DNA of 40,297 bases from Solobacterium sp. (GTDB lineage Bacteria > Bacillota_I > Bacilli_A > Erysipelotrichales > Erysipelotrichaceae), in the NCBI GenBank assembly GCA_022486705.1, contig JAKVKC010000021.1, positions 1-40,297 on the forward strand. Reading direction: 5' to 3'. Shown in pieces: positions 15,754 through 23,881 of the stretch. The notes beneath the pieces are model-generated. The model was not told where the DNA came from, made no database searches, and worked only from the letters and a program-made list of their open reading frames with translations. How positions within the stretch are numbered: position 1 is the stretch's first letter; each line of letters begins with the position of its first letter. The position numbers and the translations under genes are program-made.

Positions 15754-17490
15754 ATGTTAACAGGATTTGCAAAATATATTCGCCCGCATCGAGGGCTATT
15801 CTTTCTTGATTTGTTCTGTGCCTTGCTGGTTGGTGTAGCAGATGAATTCATGCCGATGATGGTGCGGCAGATGATCAATACATATGTACCGGATCAGAAT
15901 TGGCAGATGATGGTCCGTATCTGCATTGCTTTGGCTGCCATCTATCTGGTGAAACTTGGCCTGAATCTGATCATCAACTACTGGGGACATATCTTCGGGA
16001 TCCGTCTGCAGGCAGATATGCGCCGGGATCTGTTTGCGCATATTGAAACACTTCCGGTATCTTATTTTGATACGCATAAGACAGGTGCTATTATGTCGCG
16101 AATCACCAATGATCTGCAGGAAATATCTGAAATGGCCCATCATGGACCAGAGAACATCTTTACAAGTGCGGTCATGCTTGTGCTGTCGGCGATCCTGCTG
16201 GCCAGGATCAATGCGGAGCTGACGATCATTGTCTACTGCACATTGCCTTTGGCTGTTCTGTTCGTGATGCTCATCCGCGGCAAGCAGCTCCATGCTTTTG
16301 AGATGAATCGCATCAAGATCGGAGAGATCAATGCGGATGTTGAAACATCTGTTGCTGGCATTCGCGTGACGAAAGCATATTCCGGCATTGATAAAGAACT
16401 GAAGAAATTCAATCATGCCAATGGCGAATATCAGGCTTCCGCTTCGAAAGCATATAAGTATCTGGCTCTCTTCAACTCAGGAATGATCTTCTTTACGGAT
16501 CTGATGTATGTAGTTGTCATCATTATTGGCGGTATGTTCTTCTTTCAGGGAAAGATCAACTCAGGCGACTTTGTAGCCTATCTTCTTTATATATCGATGT
16601 TCTTAACACCAATCAAGAAACTGGTGGATACGTTTGAACAGATCGTTCAGGGTGCTACTGGATATAAACGCTTCAATGAACTGATGCATGTTCCGGGCGA
16701 ACAGGATGATGCAGGTGCATCTGATGCGGGATGCCTAGCAGGAGATATTGCTTTCAATGATGTTTCTTTCCACTATGGCGAAAAAGAAGAAGATGAGGAT
16801 GATGAAAAGGAACAGGTCATCAGCCATCTGGATCTGCATATTAAAAAAGGGGAAACGGTCGCTTTGGTCGGTCCTTCCGGCGGCGGAAAATCGACTATCT
16901 GCAATCTGATCCCGCGCTTCTATGAGATCGACAGCGGGTCGATCACGATCGACGGCAGAGATATCCGTACGATGACCCGTGCATCCCTGCGCCGCAATAT
17001 CGGTATCGTTGCGCAGGATGTCTTCCTTTTCAATGGAACCATTGCCGAAAATATTGCCTATGGCACTGACCATGCTGGCATGGATGATGTCATCTTGGCG
17101 GCGAAGAAAGCAAAGATCCATGATTACATTGTCTCTCTGCCAAATGGGTATGAAACAAATGTCGGTGAAAGAGGACTGCGACTGTCCGGCGGACAGAGAC
17201 AGCGGATCTCTATTGCCAGAGTCTTTCTGAAGAATCCGCAGATCCTGATCCTGGATGAAGCGACCAGTGCTCTGGACAATGCAACGGAAATGCAGATCCA
17301 GACGAGCTTGGATGAGCTCTCGGAAGGAAGAACAGTTTTGGTCGTTGCCCATCGTCTGTCGACGATCAGAAATGCAAATGAGATCGTTGTCCTGACTTCA
17401 CAGGGGATCCAAGAGAGAGGCACAAGCCAGCAGCTGCTGGAACAGCATGGCATTTACTGGCACTTATATCAGTATCAGTTTTCTAAATAA
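15754..17490 (+). CDS. ABC exporter, fused permease and ATPase (MsbA-like)
   Basis: A 578-residue half-transporter that would dimerise to export a hydrophobic substrate (lipid, drug or peptide) using ATP. The N-terminal 300 residues contain six membrane helices of the type I exporter fold. The ATPase half shows Walker A GPSGGGKS at 373-380, signature LSGGQ at 477-481, Walker B with LDEA at 500-503 and the H-loop AHRLST. An acidic insertion (EKEEDEDDEKEQ) lies just before the first nucleotide-binding strand, which is unusual. The start at 15754 has AAAGGGGA upstream. Such half-transporters often work as heterodimers, but no partner is adjacent; the epimerase-like gene follows after 35 bases. 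Confidence 0.9.
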   Translation: MLTGFAKYIRPHRGLFFLDLFCALLVGVADEFMPMMVRQMINTYVPDQNWQMMVRICIALAAIYLVKLGLNLIINYWGHIFGIRLQADMRRDLFAHIETLPVSYFDTHKTGAIMSRITNDLQEISEMAHHGPENIFTSAVMLVLSAILLARINAELTIIVYCTLPLAVLFVMLIRGKQLHAFEMNRIKIGEINADVETSVAGIRVTKAYSGIDKELKKFNHANGEYQASASKAYKYLALFNSGMIFFTDLMYVVVIIIGGMFFFQGKINSGDFVAYLLYISMFLTPIKKLVDTFEQIVQGATGYKRFNELMHVPGEQDDAGASDAGCLAGDIAFNDVSFHYGEKEEDEDDEKEQVISHLDLHIKKGETVALVGPSGGGKSTICNLIPRFYEIDSGSITIDGRDIRTMTRASLRRNIGIVAQDVFLFNGTIAENIAYGTDHAGMDDVILAAKKAKIHDYIVSLPNGYETNVGERGLRLSGGQRQRISIARVFLKNPQILILDEATSALDNATEMQIQTSLDELSEGRTVLVVAHRLSTIRNANEIVVLTSQGIQERGTSQQLLEQHGIYWHLYQYQFSK

Positions 17491-17525
17491 AGCATGCATA
17501 TGCATGATAAAGAAAGGGACCGTAT

Positions 17526-18425
17526 ATGAAGAATATGCTTGTCACTGGAGGAACCGTTTTTGTCAGCCGTGCAATTGCCTCCTATTTTGCGGCGAAGAAT
17601 TGGCATGTATCTGTACTGAACCGAAATACGCGAGAACAGCCGTCGGGAGTGGATCTGATCCAAGCAGATCGGCATGCTTTGGGCGATGCCCTGCGTGCAT
17701 ATCATTTTGATGCGGTCATTGATACAGCATATTCTGCGCAGGACGTGACGCAGCTCCGGCAGGCATTATCAAGCTATGGAGAGTATGTCCTGATCAGTTC
17801 CAGTGCTGTCTATCCTGAAACTGCACCTCAGCCCTTTGCAGAAGAGGCACCGCTGGGCAGAAATCGATATTGGGGAGCGTATGGTACAGATAAGATTGCC
17901 GCCGAAAATGTTCTGCTGAAGGCAGATCCCAATGCCTATATTCTTCGGCCGCCATATCTGTATGGACCGATGAACAATGTGTATCGGGAGGCTTTTGTGT
18001 TTGACTGTGCAATGGCAGACAGAAAGTTCTATCTGCCGCAGGACGGCAGAATGCAGCTGCAGTTCTTTCATGTAGATGATCTTTGCCGTTTCATTGATCT
18101 TCTCTTAGAGAAAAGCCCGGCGCAGCATATTTTCAATGTCGGCAATCGCGAAACAATATCCATCAGAGAGTGGGCAGAATTATGCTATCAGACGGCGGGA
18201 AAGAAAGCAGAATTTGTGCAGGTATCACCGGAGATCGAACAGCGGAATTATTTCAGCTTTTACAATTATGAATACTGCCTGGATGTATCAAAGCAGGAAG
18301 AGATCATGCCTGATACTGTGCCTTTGTCATTGGGACTGCAGGCTTCGTATGCATGGTATCCGGAACATCAGGATGAAGTCATGAAGAGACCGTATATGAC
18401 TTATATTGACAGTTATTTGAAATGA
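17526..18425 (+). CDS. NAD-dependent epimerase/dehydratase-like protein
   Basis: A 299-residue extended short-chain dehydrogenase. The Rossmann motif is TGGTVFVS at 7-14, with Val-Phe-Val-Ser where the family usually has R-F-I-G. The catalytic pair is Y-x-x-x-K in GAYGTDKIAAE, and SSSAVYP supplies the serine. Related proteins include nucleotide-sugar epimerases and UDP-glucose 4-epimerase-like oxidoreductases. The substrate cannot be assigned. It lies 35 bases after the ABC exporter and shares its direction, so it is probably co-transcribed. RBS AAAGGGA. Confidence 0.8.
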   Translation: MKNMLVTGGTVFVSRAIASYFAAKNWHVSVLNRNTREQPSGVDLIQADRHALGDALRAYHFDAVIDTAYSAQDVTQLRQALSSYGEYVLISSSAVYPETAPQPFAEEAPLGRNRYWGAYGTDKIAAENVLLKADPNAYILRPPYLYGPMNNVYREAFVFDCAMADRKFYLPQDGRMQLQFFHVDDLCRFIDLLLEKSPAQHIFNVGNRETISIREWAELCYQTAGKKAEFVQVSPEIEQRNYFSFYNYEYCLDVSKQEEIMPDTVPLSLGLQASYAWYPEHQDEVMKRPYMTYIDSYLK

Positions 18426-18431
18426 AGCAGA

Positions 18432-19619
18432 TCAATGATTCAGGATATGCATGATGTCGCAGGAGATCTGATACTGTGTCCACATTTTTGTATACGAAAG
18501 ATCGATCTTGAACAAATGCTCAATCTGTTCTAAACGATAGTGCAGGGTATTGCGATGCACATTGAGAGAAGAAGCGGTCATCTTGCTGGAGCCGCCTTCG
18601 GCAATAAAGGCACGGATGGTTTTTAAATATTCACTGTGATGTTCTTCATCATACTGATGCACCGCAATGATCTCGGGACTGCAGTAATTGGAAAGCTTGT
18701 TCCGGTCTACCTGATAAAGCAGATCCAGCAGCTGCACTTCACCATAGTCAATGATGATCCGCTGATCTGGACGATGTTCCAAAGCAAACATTGCCTGTGC
18801 TTTATATGCAGGGGCCTGGAACATATCGTGGAAGATCTCAGAGTATGCCAAAGGCATACGGACTTTGGTCAGAAAGTCTGTCAGTTTTTTCATTTTCTGT
18901 GCATCCTCAAGAATCGAATCTGCCTGGGTGAAGGCAATCGTCATGATCTCATCAAAGACAACAATACAGCTGTCAGGAAAGAATTCCTGCAGCTTTTCTT
19001 TTAAGGTATCTTCTCCGGCATTGTAGGAGCCTTGGTGATGGATATTGATGCAGGCAATGCGATAGTCATTTTCTTTGGCAAAGGATGTTCCTTTGACCAT
19101 TTCCAAATAGTGCAGACGATCGACATATTCATAGTTGATCAGCGAGATCAGCACTTCTTCTTCCGTGCCGGTGGATTTGATGAACTTTCGGCGCATAGAT
19201 ACTTCTTTGGCAATGATGCTGCGGACAAGATTGATATCTTCTGCTTTGATATCGTCAAGACTGCGCTTCAGTTCCCCAATATTCAGATAGCCGACAAAGC
19301 GTCCGTGATACGTCAGTTTATAGAAACGTCTTCTGTACTGTGAGATCTGATTGACGGTAATGCAGTCCATCGGACTGTCCTGATCGCGGAGGTATTCCCA
19401 ATTGTTCAGGGCCGTGCCGAATTCCAATGTGATGTATCCTCTCTTTACAGCGTTCTGCCAAGGAAAATCAGGAATGATCAGACTGTTCGAATAAGAAATG
19501 ATGGCTAGGGACTTTGCAATCACTACTAAAGGACAGGAAAGGTATTCCGCACAGGCGGAAGTGATGGCATCCAGATCATCGTTATCCAGTACAAAACTGA
19601 TCAATTTTTCTCTTTTCAT
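18432..19619 (-). CDS. PucR/CdaR-type transcriptional regulator
   Basis: A 395-residue regulator. The C-terminus carries the PucR-type helix-turn-helix: FIAEGGSSKMTASSLNVHRNTLHYRLEQIE, where NVHRNTLHYRL is the characteristic recognition segment. The N-terminal part (SACAEYLSCPLVVIAKSLAII) resembles the sensory domain of CdaR-like sugar-diacid regulators. The start at 19619 (MKREKLISF) is preferred over an ATG at 19637 because GAGGGA lies just upstream. It is divergent from an SDR and a KdgT-like permease, which it probably controls in response to a sugar acid. The ligand is inferred from the neighbours only. Confidence 0.85.
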   Translation of the reverse strand: MKREKLISFVLDNDDLDAITSACAEYLSCPLVVIAKSLAIISYSNSLIIPDFPWQNAVKRGYITLEFGTALNNWEYLRDQDSPMDCITVNQISQYRRRFYKLTYHGRFVGYLNIGELKRSLDDIKAEDINLVRSIIAKEVSMRRKFIKSTGTEEEVLISLINYEYVDRLHYLEMVKGTSFAKENDYRIACINIHHQGSYNAGEDTLKEKLQEFFPDSCIVVFDEIMTIAFTQADSILEDAQKMKKLTDFLTKVRMPLAYSEIFHDMFQAPAYKAQAMFALEHRPDQRIIIDYGEVQLLDLLYQVDRNKLSNYCSPEIIAVHQYDEEHHSEYLKTIRAFIAEGGSSKMTASSLNVHRNTLHYRLEQIEHLFKIDLSYTKMWTQYQISCDIMHILNH

Positions 19620-19629
19620 ATTTCCCTCT

Positions 19630-19643
19630 TTGTGCATTATGCA
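19630..19643 (+). promoter_or_regulatory. Operator-like motif beside the PucR-type gene's RBS
   Basis: TTGTGCATTATGCA, containing the palindrome TGCATTATGCA, abuts the ribosome binding site (19624-19628) of the regulator gene. A near-identical motif in inverted orientation lies at 19783-19796. Confidence 0.5.
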
Positions 19644-19660
19644 TAAAAAACTATGATTTT

Positions 19661-19666
19661 ATTATA
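19661..19666 (-). promoter_or_regulatory. -10 box of the PucR-type gene
   Basis: TATAAT on the minus strand, about 42 bases before the start codon. No good -35 is seen, so activation or autoregulation is plausible. Confidence 0.45.
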
Positions 19667-19687
19667 CATCATAACTAGTTCAATAAA

Positions 19688-19725
19688 TCACAAATTAAAT
19701 TATACTTCAAGTGTAATCACAAACG
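19688..19725. promoter_or_regulatory. Direct repeat AATCACAAA in the divergent region
   Basis: AATCACAAA occurs twice in the middle of the divergent promoter region (around 19686-19694 and 19715-19723), flanking TATACT at 19701-19706, a possible -10 for the SDR gene. It is a candidate binding site for an activator. Confidence 0.35.
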
Positions 19726-19782
19726 CGATGAATAAAGGGGATTTGAAGTTCTTTTAGTCATGCACGGCTTAGTGAAGATTAG

Positions 19783-19796
19783 TGCTTAATGCACAA
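19783..19796 (-). promoter_or_regulatory. Mirror copy of the operator-like motif beside the SDR RBS
   Basis: Read on the minus strand this is TTGTGCATTAAGCA, matching 13 of 14 bases of the motif at 19630-19643. It touches the AAGGAGGAG ribosome binding site of the SDR gene. Confidence 0.5.
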
Positions 19797-19811
19797 GGAG
19801 GAGAAAGTACT

Positions 19812-20564
19812 ATGCAGGTTTGGGATTTTAAAGGAAAGACAGTTGTCATTACAGGAGCTGCTCAGGGAATTGGCAGAGAAGTCGCGAAGGGCGTCGTCAA
19901 TGGCGGCGGACACGCAGTCATTTTGGATTTGAATGAAGAAAAGGGAAAGGCTACTGCAGCTGAACTAGGCAACAGCAGCTTCTATAAGATCAATCTTGGC
20001 GATCATGAGAGCATCCGCTCAACAATGGCACAGGTCCTGGCAGATTTTGCCAGAGTTGATGTTCTGGTCAATGTTGCCGGTATCATTTCTACAAAGAAGT
20101 TTGAAGATATCGATGACGCTGAATGGGAAAAGGTCATCCGCATCAATCTGACCGGCACATATACAATGTGCAATGCTATCTACCCATACTTCATCAAGAT
20201 GGGCGGCGGCAGAATCGTCAATGTATCCAGTGTTGCCGGCAAGATCGGCGGCGGACTGCTTGGCACAGCTGCTTATGCATCCAGCAAAGCAGGCGTCAAT
20301 GGACTGACCAAGGCAATTGCTAAGGAAGGCGGCAAGTATCATATCAACTGCAACGCAGTATGCCCATCCTTCACGCATACACCGATGACGAAGTCATTGG
20401 CTGAAGATGCTGAAAAGAATGCTAAGGTCATTGCCATGATCCCACTGGGAAGACCAGCTGAACCATATGAGCCAGCACAGATGATCCTCTTCTTTGCCTC
20501 GGAAGCAGCCAGCTTCGTCAACGGCGAGATTGGTGACTGCGACGGCGGCATTGTAATGGATTAA
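19812..20564 (+). CDS. SDR-family oxidoreductase (FabG/KduD-like)
   Basis: A 250-residue classical short-chain dehydrogenase. It has the nucleotide motif TGAAQGIG at 14-21 and NVAG at 87-90, with catalytic serine at 139/140, Y155 and K159 (YASSK). Asp39 at the end of strand 2 suggests NAD rather than NADP. The start at 19812 is set by AAGGAGGAG nine bases upstream; an ATG at 19782 would place the RBS inside the gene. The KdgT-like permease begins two bases after the stop, so the pair is co-translated. Together with the PucR/CdaR-type regulator this suggests a KduD-like oxidation or reduction of a sugar acid such as a ketodeoxygluconate. FabG-like activity is the alternative. Confidence 0.85.
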   Translation: MQVWDFKGKTVVITGAAQGIGREVAKGVVNGGGHAVILDLNEEKGKATAAELGNSSFYKINLGDHESIRSTMAQVLADFARVDVLVNVAGIISTKKFEDIDDAEWEKVIRINLTGTYTMCNAIYPYFIKMGGGRIVNVSSVAGKIGGGLLGTAAYASSKAGVNGLTKAIAKEGGKYHINCNAVCPSFTHTPMTKSLAEDAEKNAKVIAMIPLGRPAEPYEPAQMILFFASEAASFVNGEIGDCDGGIVMD

Positions 20565-20566
20565 GT

Positions 20567-21511
20567 ATGCAGAGAATCCATTATAAACGATTTCCTGGGG
20601 ACACAATCGTTGTCCCAATGATTATCGGTGTCCTGCTGAATTCGATCGTACCTTCTTTCCTGCAGATCGGCAGTTTCTGGACATCTGTTGTACATGGCAC
20701 AGGAGCTCTTGTAGGAATCTTCCTGTTCTTCTTGGGCGCCAGCATGAATATTCATTCTGCTGGTCAGGCCTTCAAGAAGGGCGGTGTCATCATTGTTACA
20801 AAGATCGCGCTGTCCATTCTTCTTGGCTTTGCCATTGCCTTCCTCTTCCATGACAGTTTCTTAGGCTTAAGTTCCTTAGCTGTCATCGGCGGCATCTCCG
20901 TAGCAAACAATGCATTGTATTCCGGCATTGTAGCAACGATGGGAGATGATTCCGATAAGGGCGCAGTTGGCATTACCTCTCTGAGCGTCGGTCCGACGGT
21001 GACCATGATCGCCCTGAGCTCTGCTGGCTTGGCCAGCGTTTCTCTCGGCGCCATCATCGGTTCCATCCTGCCTCTGGTCCTCGGCATGGTCATTGGTGCC
21101 CTGTCCCCTGCATTGAAGAAGATCTTAAGTGCAGGTGTTACACCATCGATCATTGTTGTCGGCTTTGCCTTAGGCGCAAATATGAGCATTGCACAGCTGT
21201 TTGAAGGCGGTGTCTCCGGCATTCTGCTGGGCGTCATTACGACACTTGTCATCGGCTCTGTCACTGTTCTGATGGAAAAGCTGCTGTGCCGCGATGGCAT
21301 CGCAGCAGCCGCCATCTCTTCTACCGCAGCATCTGCCGTTGCCAACCCTCAGGCCTTAGCGGATGTTGATCCAAAGTATGCAGCGATCTGCCCAATTGCG
21401 ACTGCACAGATTGCCGCCAGTGTCATTGTCACTTCTTTCCTGACACCATGGTTCACTGCTCAGATTGCAAAGATGCAGAAGAAAAAGAATACGGCTTCAC
21501 AGGAAGCATAA
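20567..21511 (+). CDS. kdgT: 2-keto-3-deoxygluconate permease-like transporter (KdgT family)
   Basis: A 314-residue polytopic membrane protein with about ten hydrophobic helices, the usual length for KdgT, which imports 2-keto-3-deoxygluconate with protons. Family-like segments are IHYKRFPGDTIVVPMIIGVLLN at the start, FLGASMNI, GGISVANNALYSGIVATMGD and AAISSTAASAVANPQA. It lacks a visible Shine-Dalgarno and starts two bases after the SDR stop, so translation probably depends on coupling. The substrate may be another sugar acid of similar shape. A terminator follows. Confidence 0.85.
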   Translation: MQRIHYKRFPGDTIVVPMIIGVLLNSIVPSFLQIGSFWTSVVHGTGALVGIFLFFLGASMNIHSAGQAFKKGGVIIVTKIALSILLGFAIAFLFHDSFLGLSSLAVIGGISVANNALYSGIVATMGDDSDKGAVGITSLSVGPTVTMIALSSAGLASVSLGAIIGSILPLVLGMVIGALSPALKKILSAGVTPSIIVVGFALGANMSIAQLFEGGVSGILLGVITTLVIGSVTVLMEKLLCRDGIAAAAISSTAASAVANPQALADVDPKYAAICPIATAQIAASVIVTSFLTPWFTAQIAKMQKKKNTASQEA

Positions 21512-21515
21512 CTAG

Positions 21516-21555
21516 GAACGTCCTCTTCTATAAATATAGAAAGGGGCGTTTTTTG
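21516..21555 (+). terminator. Terminator of the SDR-KdgT operon
   Basis: AACGTCCTCTTCTATA pairs imperfectly with TATAGAAAGGGGCGTT and is followed by a T run. A second small hairpin, GGCGT/ACGCC, brackets that T run. Confidence 0.75.
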
Positions 21556-21582
21556 ACGCCGCCTTGGGCAATATGGTAGTAT
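21553..21582 (+). promoter_or_regulatory. Promoter of the DUF4358-like lipoprotein
   Basis: TTGACG at 21553-21558, an 18-base spacer and TAGTAT at 21577-21582. The -35 lies in the terminator T tract of the upstream operon. Confidence 0.6.
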
Positions 21583-21607
21583 CTGGGCAGGAGAGGGTAC
21601 ACAAACA

Positions 21608-22066
21608 ATGAAAAAGCTATTTGCACTGCTATGCACCTGCACACTGCTGGGATGTTCTTCCGCCAGCAGTAAGAAAGTCGATCTGAAGGCCGTCAGCACC
21701 GGTATCGCTGCCATTCAGGACGCACCTGCCATGATGGAAATGGACCAGGACAGTATCAACAATTTCTTAAGTATAAGCGCAGAAGACTATACAGAAGCGG
21801 CCTGCTATATGCCGCTCATGAATGTCACGGCTACCGAAGTCATCCTGTTCCAGTATGACAGTGACAGTCAGAAAGAAAAGATCCAGAAAGGTCTGGATCA
21901 GCGTCTGGAAGAATTGGAAAATACATGGAGCCAGTATCTCCCAGCACAGTATGAGCTTGTCAAGAATCGCACTTCAATTGATGCAGATCATGTATTGGGA
22001 TACTGCATCGGTGAAGATGACTTTGTCAAAGAAGTAACTTCTTTGATCACGAAAAATACAAAGTAG
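21608..22066 (+). CDS. DUF4358-like lipoprotein
   Basis: A 152-residue lipoprotein. MKKLFALLCTCTLLGCSS has the lipobox LLGC with the acylated cysteine at about 16, so the mature protein sits on the outer face of the membrane. The rest (GIAAIQDAPAMMEMDQD...AACYMPLMNVTATEVILFQY...YCIGEDD) resembles DUF4358, a family of small Firmicute lipoproteins of unknown function. RBS AGGAGAGG. It has its own promoter and uses a terminator embedded in the end of the convergent LysR gene. Confidence 0.75.
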   Translation: MKKLFALLCTCTLLGCSSASSKKVDLKAVSTGIAAIQDAPAMMEMDQDSINNFLSISAEDYTEAACYMPLMNVTATEVILFQYDSDSQKEKIQKGLDQRLEELENTWSQYLPAQYELVKNRTSIDADHVLGYCIGEDDFVKEVTSLITKNTK

Positions 22067-22068
22067 AA

Positions 22069-22917
22069 TTATTTCTGATTCAGTGTGCTGAGAAGAGCAG
22101 AAAGCTTCTCAGCATTTTTTTTCAGATATGCAATATAAAAGACAATGTCTGCTTCCGGATCCGTGAAAGGAATATTGATCCGCTCTCTGCGGCTGGGAAT
22201 TTCATGAATGGTGATGCTGCTGGCAAAGGAAGGAAGTTCCGAACTGTGGATGATCGTATTGATATCCTCTAAGCTTTCCTGCTTCAGAAAATGCGCATGC
22301 GGCATCATTCTGGCTGCCACTTCATTCCAGATGCCGACATCTGCAAGCATGACAAAGTTCTGCCCATCCATCTGCTGGAAGGTGATGGAGGAATAAGAAG
22401 ATGCTGGATGCAGGGGACTGACCGATAGATACAGTCTTTCGTGGAGCCACTGCAGGCAGCCAATCTTTTCATCTTCAATTGGTTTAGAGAGAATGATCAA
22501 TTGATCTGCTTCTTTTTTCAAGTGCTCCTTCAGGAGCTCTTCTTTCTGCATTTCTGTACAAACGGAAGCGTCATGAAAAACATAAGAAACTTCTTTCTTC
22601 AAGACCATCAATGGTCCCGGAGCACAGCTGCCGATCGAGATATGGCGCAGATTCTTTGCGGACTGCTGCAGAGAAGAGACCATATCCTCTTCTTTCTGCA
22701 GGATCTCTTTGGCATACAGTGCAGCCAGAAGGCCAGTCTCATTCAGATGCAATCTTCCTCTTTCACGGTCAAATAAAGGAACACCGATCTGCTCTTCCAG
22801 TTTTTTCATAGAACGGGTCAAAGATGGCTGGGTCAGATGCAGATGTTCCGCAGCAGATGAGAGCGTGCCATACTTCTGAAAGGCCGCCAATTGTTCGAGC
22901 AGATAGATCTCAATCAT
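22069..22917 (-). CDS. LysR-type transcriptional regulator
   Basis: A 282-residue LTTR. The N-terminal winged helix-turn-helix reads AAFQKYGTLSSAAEHLHLTQPSLTRSMKKLEEQIGVPLFDRERGRLHLNETG (in pieces), which is diagnostic; a two-lobe effector domain follows. The start at 22917 (MIEIYLLEQL) has AGAGGTAA upstream; an ATG at 22953 lies in the divergent promoter region. It faces a redox operon and probably controls it, with a TAT-N11-ATA box in between. The 3' end of the coding region doubles as the terminator of the convergent lipoprotein gene. Confidence 0.9.
   Translation of the reverse strand: MIEIYLLEQLAAFQKYGTLSSAAEHLHLTQPSLTRSMKKLEEQIGVPLFDRERGRLHLNETGLLAALYAKEILQKEEDMVSSLQQSAKNLRHISIGSCAPGPLMVLKKEVSYVFHDASVCTEMQKEELLKEHLKKEADQLIILSKPIEDEKIGCLQWLHERLYLSVSPLHPASSYSSITFQQMDGQNFVMLADVGIWNEVAARMMPHAHFLKQESLEDINTIIHSSELPSFASSITIHEIPSRRERINIPFTDPEADIVFYIAYLKKNAEKLSALLSTLNQK
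22087..22122 (+). terminator. Terminator embedded in the LysR gene's 3' end
   Basis: A perfect 9-bp stem GCTGAGAAG (22087-22095) / CTTCTCAGC (22105-22113) is followed by eight Ts. It serves the plus-strand lipoprotein while encoding the last residues of LysR on the other strand. Confidence 0.85.
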
Positions 22918-22937
22918 ACTTTTACCTCTGTTATAAG

Positions 22938-22954
22938 TATACGCCGCACGCATA
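22938..22954. promoter_or_regulatory. LTTR box (TAT-N11-ATA)
   Basis: TAT at 22938-22940 and ATA at 22952-22954 are separated by 11 bases, the T-N11-A pattern of LysR regulators. It is centred about 64 bases before the likely transcription start of the redox operon. Confidence 0.5.
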
Positions 22955-22974
22955 GAAAAGATACAGGATCGGCA

Positions 22975-23003
22975 TTAGACACCGCATGAAACTCACCTAT
23001 ACT
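22975..23003 (+). promoter_or_regulatory. Promoter of the redox operon
   Basis: TTAGAC at 22975-22980, exactly 17 bases, then TATACT at 22998-23003. Transcription would begin near 23010, which supports the start at 23028 over an ATG at 22986. Confidence 0.7.
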
Positions 23004-23027
23004 GAAGACAGAAGGAGATACAGACAG

Positions 23028-23867
23028 ATGAAACTGAATGATGGTCATGAAATACCGCAGCTTGGGATCGGAACATTCATGCTGCAGCCGAAAGATGCTG
23101 AAGAAGCAGTGCTCCAAGCAATTGCAGATGGATACACATTGATCGATACAGCCAATGCCTATATGAATGAAAAGGCAGTCGGCAGAGCAGTCAGAAGATT
23201 CGGAAGGAACAGAGAAGATCTGTATCTTTCAACAAAGCTCTGGCCAAGTGTCTATGAGGATGCGGACAATGCGATCGATCAGACATTAAAGAGATTGGAT
23301 ACTTCTTATATTGATCTGCTCTTTCTGCATCAGCCAGTCGGGGATTATAAAAAAGCATATCACGCCATGGAACAGGCAGTAAAAACTGGCAAAGTGAGAT
23401 CGCTTGGTCTGTCCAATTTCACTAAAGAACAGATCTAGGAACTTGCTGAAACAATGGAGATCAGACCAGCGGTGATCCAATGTGAGGCACATCCATATTT
23501 TCCGCAGACAGAACTTAGAACATATCTCAATACGATCGATGCAAAGCTGATGGCATGGTACCCTTTGGGACATGGCGATGCCTCTTTGATCCATGAGCCG
23601 ATCTTCGCAGAACTTGCTGAGAAATATCATAAGAGCAATGTCCAGATCATTCTGCGCTGGCATCTGCAGAAGGGAAATATTGTGATCCCTGGCTCCAAGG
23701 ATCCAAAACATATTCAGGCAAATCAGGATATCTATGACTTTGTTCTGAACGAAGATGAAATGAAAGAGATTGCCTCATTAGATAAAAATATGCGCTACTA
23801 CAATGCGACATCAGAGATTCTGGATGGCTATCTGAAATTCACTCCGGACTTTGATGTACAGCAGTAA
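23028..23867 (+). pseudogene. Aldo/keto reductase interrupted by an amber codon
   Basis: Aldo/keto reductases reduce aldehydes and ketones with NADPH in the cytosol. From ATG 23028 (RBS AAGGAGA) the frame reads a normal AKR: GTFMLQ, LIDTANAYMNE (catalytic Asp and Tyr), LSTKLW (Lys) and LLFLHQP (His). It meets TAG at codon 137 (23436-23438) and continues in the same frame to TAA at 23865-23867, with GNIVIPGSKDPKHI as the cofactor-binding end. The full reading is 279 residues. No base is lost, so this is a single substitution, probably from CAG, GAG or AAG. The downstream piece has no RBS. An intact paralogue follows in the operon, so the loss may be tolerated. Confidence 0.8.
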
Positions 23868-23881
23868 GAAAGGAATATTAT

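Noticed and set aside
15796-16416. Minus-strand open frame of 206 codons under the ABC exporter
   Set aside because: Antisense shadow of a strongly conserved gene, with histidine/isoleucine-rich unnatural composition.
23436-23867. Second half of the interrupted aldo/keto reductase as a separate gene
   Set aside because: The in-frame ATG at 23454 has no RBS and would encode half a barrel, so it is treated as part of one interrupted gene.
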